A stretch of DNA of 11,345 nucleotides, from the NCBI GenBank assembly GCA_900549085.1, contig URMO01000072.1:1-11345 (forward strand), given 5' to 3'. The notes under the pieces are model-generated. The model was not told where the DNA came from. It did not search any database and worked only from the letters and a program-made list of their open reading frames with translations. The DNA is from an uncultured Collinsella sp. Its GTDB lineage: Bacteria; Actinomycetota; Coriobacteriia; Coriobacteriales; Coriobacteriaceae. How positions within the stretch are numbered: the stretch's first letter is position 1; the number at the start of each line of letters is the position of its first letter. The translations under genes and the position numbers were made by a program. Of the stretch, positions 1 through 4,850 are shown piece by piece.

Positions 1-54
1 AAGGCAGCTGCTCGGATATTCCTTGCCCTCGAACATCTCGACAAATTGTGATTT
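1..54. repeat. 54-bp inverted repeat, left copy (inversion site A)
   Basis: Bases 1-54 are the exact reverse complement of 4224-4277. The copy may extend beyond the left edge. It encodes KSQFVEMFEGKEYPSSCL on the minus strand, the end of the HsdS spacer helix and the start of the second recognition domain. Its right-hand 15 bases (40-54) are the core also found at 613-627. Confidence 0.93.
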
Positions 55-81
55 GACGACGTCATCGCAGGCTGTAAGCAG
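40..81. repeat. 42-bp direct repeat, copy 1
   Basis: Bases 40-81 are identical to 613-654 in the same orientation. Both encode LLTACDDVVKSQFV on the minus strand. The copies lie 573 bp (191 codons) apart, so recombination between them would delete the frameshifted second N-half and join the first hsdS half in frame to VEMFEGKEY. Confidence 0.93.
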
Positions 82-280
82 ACTCCGATAATGCTCCTTA
101 ACCTGCTCGGCAGCGCACATGACGTCGGCAATCTCGGCAACTCTTACAGGCCCGGGAAGGTCAATCTCAAAATCTGCGAGATCCGAGAATAGAACGTACG
201 GGTTGGTTGAACCCTTCGACTTGCCAATGGAATAGCTTCCTCTATTCTTAGCTATTGTTAATTCTTTAGGTGCCATTCCA

Positions 281-595
281 TTAAATATCCTGAGGCAGCA
301 CCTCCTCGTCTTTCGTTTCGAGAACAAAAGTCACGTTGGACGTCACACCCTCAAAGTCCACTACGGAAACTTTTTTGAGATAGGTACGCCTCGAGCCATA
401 AAGAACCTGGCCGGGCCTGAAAAGCCTAATGAAGGCAGGGCCTACGTCCGCCTCGTCGAAGCGCCCTCGCATGGTTAGCCTGGGGCGTTCCGTCTCCATA
501 TGATCCCCGGCGACAAAATACTCATAGGGGTTGTTATCGCGATCGACTTTCTCTTTGCAGTTGCGAACGAGATCGCCCAAAAGATATCTCGTCAT
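281..595 (-). pseudogene. hsdS: Second hsdS N-terminal half (first target-recognition domain), ends at a frame break
   Basis: This encodes 104 residues beginning MTRYLLGDLVRNCKEKVDRD and containing the HsdS-like stretch FRPGQVLYGSRRTYLKKVSV, then VTFVLETKDEEVLP, and stops at 283-281. It aligns by eye with the first hsdS half (1131-592): both begin MTR..LGD, and both have GQVL(Y/F)G.RR.YL(K/R)K. The ATG at 595 is preferred over the GTG at 604 because GGAGGT lies at 608-603, seven bases upstream, and ATGA overlaps the stop of the preceding half, suggesting translational coupling. In the first half this domain runs on into LLPFIIQ...GSLSPRV and the central helix. Here the equivalent continuation (GSTNPYV..., 276-1) lies in another frame, consistent with one extra base (or two missing) between about 281 and 330. 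It may be a decayed or temporarily silent specificity cassette, or a sequencing error may have broken it. Confidence 0.7.
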
Positions 596-1131
596 GCTGC
601 ACACCTCCGGCAGACAAATTGTGATTTGACGACGTCATCGCAGGCTGTAAGCAGCTGCCTGTAGTGAGACCTCGTTTCTTGTGCGGTCCAGAGTATGTCG
701 GCAAGATCTTCTTGCTTAGCGATGCTGGGAAGCTCGAATTCAAATTGCGAAAGGCTCTGCCACTTGACTCTTGGCGAGAGGGAGCCTGCCGAATTGGTGA
801 TGGCGTGCTCGAATAGGGCGTCGTTCTGGATGATGAACGGGAGCAGCCTCGGAGAGAGGTTGTCCTTGGGGGCGATGACAGTGATGTCTCCAGAGCAGAT
901 TCCGTCGAATGGAGCGACGGCCGCTTTACGCAGGTAGGCCCTGCGACGCCCGAACAGCACCTGCCCCTTTGAGAAAGCCTTAGTGAAGGTGGTCTCGACA
1001 CCTTCGTCCCAATGGGCGAGTTCGACTTCGCCGGGGTCCAGATGCTCAAGGCCGACCGTCGGCAGCTCTTGGTCTACAGGGACCTTCTGTTTGATTTCGC
1101 GGGCCACATCGCCCAGGCAAACGCGGGTCAT
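592..1131 (-). CDS. hsdS: Type I restriction-modification specificity subunit, N-terminal half only
   Basis: This 179-residue protein begins MTRVCLGDVAREIKQKVPVD. It holds one target-recognition domain (GQVLFGRRRAYLRKAAVAPF, then GDITVIAPKDNLSPRLLPF and GSLSPRVKWQSLSQFEFELP) and the first conserved spacer helix (ETRSHYRQLLTACDDVVKSQFV). It then ends abruptly with six unrelated residues, CRRCAA. Complete HsdS proteins are about 400 residues with two recognition domains, so this is a half-subunit. The truncation point is exactly the end of the 15-bp core repeat (613-627). The ATG at 1131 is chosen because it matches the start of the second half (MTRY) and has GGTGAG just upstream; an in-frame ATG at 1143 overlaps hsdM more. 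The gene follows the hsdM stop at 1133 by one base and its TGA overlaps the next ATG (ATGA). Half-HsdS proteins can dimerise in some systems; otherwise this one awaits recombination to gain a C-half. Confidence 0.82.
   Translation of the reverse strand: MTRVCLGDVAREIKQKVPVDQELPTVGLEHLDPGEVELAHWDEGVETTFTKAFSKGQVLFGRRRAYLRKAAVAPFDGICSGDITVIAPKDNLSPRLLPFIIQNDALFEHAITNSAGSLSPRVKWQSLSQFEFELPSIAKQEDLADILWTAQETRSHYRQLLTACDDVVKSQFVCRRCAA
603..608 (-). promoter_or_regulatory. Ribosome binding site of the second hsdS N-half
   Basis: GGAGGT on the minus strand lies 7 bases before the ATG at 595 and directly after core B. It decides the start in favour of MTRYLLGD rather than the upstream GTG at 604. 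Confidence 0.7.
613..654. repeat. 42-bp direct repeat, copy 2 (site B)
   Basis: This matches 40-81 over 42 bases. Its left 15 bases (613-627) are the core shared with 40-54 and, inverted, with 4224-4238. Immediately left of the core the minus-strand sequence switches from HsdS helix to a ribosome site (GGAGGT, 608-603) and the next hsdS start. Confidence 0.93.
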
Positions 1132-1132
1132 G

Positions 1133-2623
1133 TTACTCACCATCGTTTTCATGCAATTTCGCAGCAATATCATCGAGCAGGGACGCGGCCTCTGTGGAGG
1201 CGGTTCTCCAGCTCCCTATCGTTTCCTCGATGCTTCTATCGTCAGTGTTTTCATCATCGGAGGGCTTCACGTACAGAGGGATGGAGAGCGAGAAAGCGTT
1301 GTCCTCGATCTTACTAAACGATGCGTGGGATGAGAAACCTTCGATGTCTTCGTCAGATCGGTAAGCCTCGACGATTCTCTGGATGTGTCGAGGCTCAAGG
1401 TAGCTTTGCGCGTTCTTGCGGGTTACCTCGGCAGAGGCGTCCACGAACAGTATCTCCTTGCGCCGGTTCGGCGCTTTCTCGCTGCGGCAGATGAGGATGC
1501 AGGCCTCCATGGGCGAGTTGAAGAAGAGGTTTGCACCGAGTCCGATGACTGCCTCGACGAGATCGCTTCTCACGAGCTTTTCGCGCATCTCCGATTCCTC
1601 GTTACGGAAGAGTACGCCGTGGGGGAGGAGTATGGCGCACCTGCCGCTCTTCGGGTCCATGCTCTTGAGGATGTGTTGGATGAAGGCATAGTCGGCTCGT
1701 CCCTGCGGGGGCGTGCCGAGGAAATTGCGGCCATAGGGGTCGGATGCGAACGACTCGCGATCCCACTGTTTGATGGAGTAGGGAGGATTGGCGAGCACCA
1801 TGTCGAAGGTGCGCAGCTTACCCGCTTCGAGGAAGGTGGGGTGACGCAGTGTGTCGTCGTTGGCGATTTCGAAGTCCTCGACGCCGTGAAGGAACAGATT
1901 CATACGGCCGATGGCGGATGAGAGCTGGTTGATCTCCTGCCCGTAGGCGTGGACGTTGCGCCATTCCTCCCCGTGCTGCTTGAGGTGGGCGATGGCGGAG
2001 ATGAGCATGCCGGCACTGCCGCAGGTGGGGTCGTAGATGGACTCGCCCGGCCTGGGTTGAAGGATCTCGGTCATCAGGTGGACGACCGTGCGGTTGGTAT
2101 AGAACTCCTGGGCCGTGTGACCCGAGTCGTCTGCGAACTTCTTGATCAGGTACTCGTAACCCTGGCCGAGCTCGTCTTCAGGGCAGTTGGCGATGGACAA
2201 AGTCTTGGCGCTGAAGTGTTCGATCAGGTCTTTGAGCAGACGATCGGGAAGGCGCTTCTTGTTGGTCCAGGCAGCGTCACCGAAGATGCCCCGCAGCTTG
2301 GAGTCGTTGGCCGCCTCTATGGCGCGAAAGGCGTCGACGATGGCCTTGCCGACGTTCTCAGTGGTTTCTCGAATATCGGCCCAATGGGCACCGTCGGGAA
2401 TGGCGAAGCTGTGGTTCTCGGGCAGGGCCGCGAACTCTTCGTCGCCGCCAGAGGCCTCCAGGGCCTCGTCGGTTTCCTCATCGTAGACGTCGGAGAGGCG
2501 TTTGAAGAATAGCAACGGGAAGATGTACTGCTTGTACGATCCGGCGTCGATGTAGGTACGGAGCAGCACTGCCGCGTTCCACAGATGGTTGTTGAGCTCC
2601 TCCTGGGGGATTCTACTTTCCAT
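1133..2623 (-). CDS. hsdM: Type I restriction-modification N6-adenine methyltransferase, second copy
   Basis: This 496-residue HsdM transfers methyl groups from S-adenosylmethionine to adenine at the site chosen by HsdS. An N-terminal HsdM_N-type domain begins RIPQEELNNHLWNAAVLLRT and includes FPLLFFKRLSDVYDEE. The SAM-binding motif I reads DPTCGSAG at residues 198-205, and the catalytic motif IV reads NPPY at 279-282. Both are intact, although motif I departs from the usual CG(T/S)GG. The C-terminus ends in a helical stretch (TEAASLLDDIAAKLHENDGE). The ATG at 2623 has GGGAGG seven bases upstream, inside the end of the first hsdM, which it overlaps by 11 bases. The first hsdS half starts one base after its stop. 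By eye it resembles but clearly differs from the upstream HsdM, so it is not a recent tandem duplicate. Confidence 0.93.
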   Translation of the reverse strand: MESRIPQEELNNHLWNAAVLLRTYIDAGSYKQYIFPLLFFKRLSDVYDEETDEALEASGGDEEFAALPENHSFAIPDGAHWADIRETTENVGKAIVDAFRAIEAANDSKLRGIFGDAAWTNKKRLPDRLLKDLIEHFSAKTLSIANCPEDELGQGYEYLIKKFADDSGHTAQEFYTNRTVVHLMTEILQPRPGESIYDPTCGSAGMLISAIAHLKQHGEEWRNVHAYGQEINQLSSAIGRMNLFLHGVEDFEIANDDTLRHPTFLEAGKLRTFDMVLANPPYSIKQWDRESFASDPYGRNFLGTPPQGRADYAFIQHILKSMDPKSGRCAILLPHGVLFRNEESEMREKLVRSDLVEAVIGLGANLFFNSPMEACILICRSEKAPNRRKEILFVDASAEVTRKNAQSYLEPRHIQRIVEAYRSDEDIEGFSSHASFSKIEDNAFSLSIPLYVKPSDDENTDDRSIEETIGSWRTASTEAASLLDDIAAKLHENDGE

Positions 2624-4112
2624 CGACGTAACCTCCCTTCACGAGGAGATCGAGGAACTTCTTCTCCGACTTTCTTGTTTTCTGGATGAGGTCGTAGAAG
2701 CGCTTTCTGGTCTCTGCCGGTGGCTCGACCTTCTCGCGTTTCCTCTCGATGTAGTTGTTCGCCGAGAGTACGTATCCCTCGCGCTCGATGTCGGCGAGCG
2801 TTGTGATGGCGCATTTCTCGATGACGGGTTCATAGGAGCGGTAGAGGGAGAGCATCTCCCGTGCGTCCTCTTCCGAGATCATGTTCTGCGCACGCTGGGC
2901 GGTAAAGATCTTGCTGCCGTCGATAATGCAAACGCGTCCCTGGTGCTCGGTGGGCTTCTCGTTTCTGAGGAACAGCACGCAAGCAGATACGCCGGTGCTG
3001 TAGAAGACTCCGCTTGCGAGCGCGATAACGGCTTCAACCTTGTCCGACTTGATAAGCTCCTTGCGTATGGCGCCCTCTTTGCCGCCATGGAACAGCGCTC
3101 CTTGGGGTAGAACTACGGCGCAACGGCCGTTCTTCTTGTCCATGGAGCAGATCATGTGTTGCACCCAGGCGAAGTCTGCCGATTTGTCGGTGGGAACGCC
3201 CCAGACGTTACGGCCCCACGGATCCGAGGCAAACTCATCAGAGCCCCAGTTCTTAAGGGAAAACGGAGGGTTCGCAAGGACGCAGTCGAAGGTTTTGAGT
3301 GCATTGCCGTCGCGGAAGGCGGGCTCGCGTAGGGTGTCGCCCTGGGCGACGCGGAAGTCCTTCGCGCCGTGAAGGTAGAGGTTCATTCGCGCTATAGCGG
3401 ACGTGCTGAGGTTCTTCTCCTGGCCGTAGAGCTTGCCGTAGGCGAGTTTTGAGTTGTCCATTTGCCGGACGGCTTCGATGAGCATGCCGCCCGTGCCGCA
3501 TGCCGGGTCGTAGACGGTCTCGCCGGGCTTCGGCTCAAGCAGGGAGACCATCATCTTGACGATCTCGCGTGGGGTATAGAACTCGCCGGCGTTCTTCTTC
3601 TGCATATCGGCGAACTTCTTGATCAAGTATTCGTAGGCGTCGCCCATCATGTCGGCGCTATAGTTCCTGTTGCCGAACTTCTTCGCTGAGAAGTGCTCGA
3701 CGAGATCCTTCAGGCGTTCGTCGGAGAGCTTGCCTTTGTCTGTCCAGCTCGCATCGTCGAAGCTACTGAAGAGGCCGCTGAGGGTGTCGGGGTTGGCGCG
3801 CTCGATTCCGACCATCGCATCGACGATTGCCTTGCCGACGTTCGTGCCGGTGTTGCGAACGTCCTGCCAGTGGCAGCCCTCCGGCACCTCAAAGCTGTGG
3901 TTTTCGGGCAGGGCGGCGTAGTCTTCGTCTCCGTCTGACATCTCTAGAGCCTCGGTGGTCTCCTCGTCGTAGACGTCGGAGATGCGCTTGAAGAAGAGCA
4001 ACGGTGTGATGTAGCTCTTGTACTCGTCCTGGTTGATGGGGCCGCGCAGGATGTCGCAGGCCCCGAGCAGGTGGTTTCCCAGCTCGGATTTGCTTATTGG
4101 TTCTTCTGGCAT
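2613..4112 (-). CDS. hsdM: Type I restriction-modification N6-adenine methyltransferase, first copy
   Basis: This 499-residue HsdM has an N-terminal HsdM_N-like domain (ISKSELGNHLLGACDILRG, then ITPLLFFKRISDVYDEE). The linker KKFADMQKKNAGEFYTPREI is typical of the family. The SAM-binding motif is a textbook DPACGTGG at residues 202-209, and the N6-adenine catalytic motif is NPPF at 281-284. The C-terminus carries ANNYIERKREKVEPPAETRK and a basic helical tail ending GYVDGK. It is the first gene of the leftward operon. A TATAAT-type promoter lies about 40 bases upstream, and only a weak ribosome site (AGG in ATAGGTACC) precedes the ATG at 4112. It overlaps the second hsdM by 11 bases, and no hsdS lies between them. 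Two different HsdM proteins in one operon is unusual: they may form a heterodimer, or one may serve a specificity subunit that has been lost. Confidence 0.94.
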   Translation of the reverse strand: MPEEPISKSELGNHLLGACDILRGPINQDEYKSYITPLLFFKRISDVYDEETTEALEMSDGDEDYAALPENHSFEVPEGCHWQDVRNTGTNVGKAIVDAMVGIERANPDTLSGLFSSFDDASWTDKGKLSDERLKDLVEHFSAKKFGNRNYSADMMGDAYEYLIKKFADMQKKNAGEFYTPREIVKMMVSLLEPKPGETVYDPACGTGGMLIEAVRQMDNSKLAYGKLYGQEKNLSTSAIARMNLYLHGAKDFRVAQGDTLREPAFRDGNALKTFDCVLANPPFSLKNWGSDEFASDPWGRNVWGVPTDKSADFAWVQHMICSMDKKNGRCAVVLPQGALFHGGKEGAIRKELIKSDKVEAVIALASGVFYSTGVSACVLFLRNEKPTEHQGRVCIIDGSKIFTAQRAQNMISEEDAREMLSLYRSYEPVIEKCAITTLADIEREGYVLSANNYIERKREKVEPPAETRKRFYDLIQKTRKSEKKFLDLLVKGGYVDGK

Positions 4113-4154
4113 TCAGGTACCTATGAGCTCAAAAATGAAATTACAGCTCTAGTG

Positions 4155-4182
4155 ATTATACCGTCATATTTGTCATGGTAAA
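4155..4182 (-). promoter_or_regulatory. Putative promoter of the hsdM-hsdM-hsdS operon
   Basis: On the minus strand a perfect -10 TATAAT (4160-4155) is preceded, 16 bases upstream, by TTTACC (4182-4177), a 4/6 match to TTGACA. Transcription would start about 36 bases before the hsdM ATG at 4112. It lies inside the segment bounded by cores B and C, so it would travel with the hsdM genes on inversion. Confidence 0.55.
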
Positions 4183-4223
4183 TCTCCTGCGCGTCGTCGT
4201 TCATTCAGACGGTCTTCGGTTGT

Positions 4224-4277
4224 AAATCACAATTTGTCGAGATGTTCGAGGGCAAGGAATATCCGAGCAGCTGCCTT
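4224..4277. repeat. 54-bp inverted repeat, right copy (inversion site C)
   Basis: This is the exact inverted partner of 1-54. Left of it (4223 and below) the sequence is hsdM promoter region, not hsdS, so similarity ends abruptly at the core edge. That is what a recombination breakpoint looks like. Reading frame through the repeat is conserved between the two copies. Confidence 0.93.
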
Positions 4278-4850
4278 TCGACTCTTGTGTCGTCGATGAG
4301 AAACGGCCTGTCTCCATCGAAGTCAGGATCGCATCGTTCGAAGGTTCTTACTCTATCCGCCATAACCCAGGGGCACTTCGACTCGTCAGCGTGGAAAGAC
4401 GGCTTCTTTACGGAGGAACCTCCTGCCGATAAGCGCGTCTCAAATGAAGATTTCTATGTTTGCCGGGGCAATGGAAACAAGCATCTGGTTGGAACAGGCG
4501 AATACTCAAATGTACTAATGAAAGATATGGTTTTCCCTGACACAATGATCGCGGCAAGGATTAAACAAGAACAAATCATCTTGCCTTATTTACGGTGTGC
4601 TTGGAATCAGCCTTCGACTCGCAAGCAAATCGAGGCATCGGCGAAAACTACCAACGGAACATTCAAGATCAATCAAACGGCTCTCGGCAATATCAAGCTT
4701 CTTGTTCCGCCTCTCGAGCTCCAGCAGGAGTTCGCCGACTTTGCTACCTCGGTCGACAAATCGAAATTTGCCGTACAAAAGGCCCTCGACGAGTTGAATG
4801 CCACGACCAAGAAGATCTTGAACCAGGAGTTAGGACTCGGAGATGTTTAA
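4242..4850 (+). CDS. hsdS: Type I specificity subunit, C-terminal half (second recognition domain)
   Basis: This reads MFEGKEYPSSCLSTLVSSMR, then a recognition domain (FYVCRGNGNKHLVGTGEYSN, DTMIAARIKQEQIILPYLRC, TNGTFKINQTALGNIKLLVP) and the C-terminal conserved helix (LQQEFADFATSVDKSKFAVQ, then ALDELNATTKKILNQELGL). That is the second half of a normal HsdS. The open frame continues upstream through the 15-bp core (4224-4238, encoding KSQFV) to a stop at 4179-4181 but contains no HsdS N-terminal domain. The ATG at 4242 lacks a good ribosome site, so as drawn this is probably a reservoir rather than an efficiently made protein. Joining the core here to the core at 613-627 would make an in-frame full-length HsdS. 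The stop overlaps the hsdR start by 8 bases. The recognition domain looks more AT-rich than its neighbours, as is common for exchanged domains. Confidence 0.85.
   Translation: MFEGKEYPSSCLSTLVSSMRNGLSPSKSGSHRSKVLTLSAITQGHFDSSAWKDGFFTEEPPADKRVSNEDFYVCRGNGNKHLVGTGEYSNVLMKDMVFPDTMIAARIKQEQIILPYLRCAWNQPSTRKQIEASAKTTNGTFKINQTALGNIKLLVPPLELQQEFADFATSVDKSKFAVQKALDELNATTKKILNQELGLGDV

Larger units (their letters stand above)
1..276 (-). pseudogene. hsdS: hsdS fragment: central conserved region and start of TRD2, cut by left edge
   Basis: Read leftward from 276, this frame gives an HsdS central region: GSTNPYVLFSDLADFEIDLP (end of the first target-recognition domain), then AEIADVMCAAEQVKEHYRSL and LLTACDDVVKSQFV (the long spacer helix), then VEMFEGKEYPSSCL, where the second recognition domain would begin. 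HsdS is the DNA-specificity subunit of Type I enzymes. The piece is out of frame with the N-terminal half at 595-281 (codon phases differ by one base), so the gene is probably frameshifted near 281-330. An ATG at 276 exists but has no convincing ribosome site. The last 18 codons (1-54) are identical to the start of the plus-strand hsdS C-half at 4224-4277. The gene continues past the window edge, so its second recognition domain cannot be seen. Confidence 0.7.

Noticed and set aside
1..660. CRISPR array
   Set aside because: Only two or three repeat copies, inside hsdS coding sequence with no regular spacing.
1949..2512. Long plus-strand open frames opposite hsdM (also 1385-1921, 2589-3110)
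   Set aside because: They lie wholly antisense to an HsdM with intact motifs, lack ribosome sites and are the usual by-product of high-GC codon use.
4156..4176. Six-codon minus-strand frame (MTNMTV) after an AGGAG, upstream of hsdM
   Set aside because: The same bases form the -10 element of the likely hsdM promoter, so it would not be transcribed from it. It may be a chance frame or a remnant.
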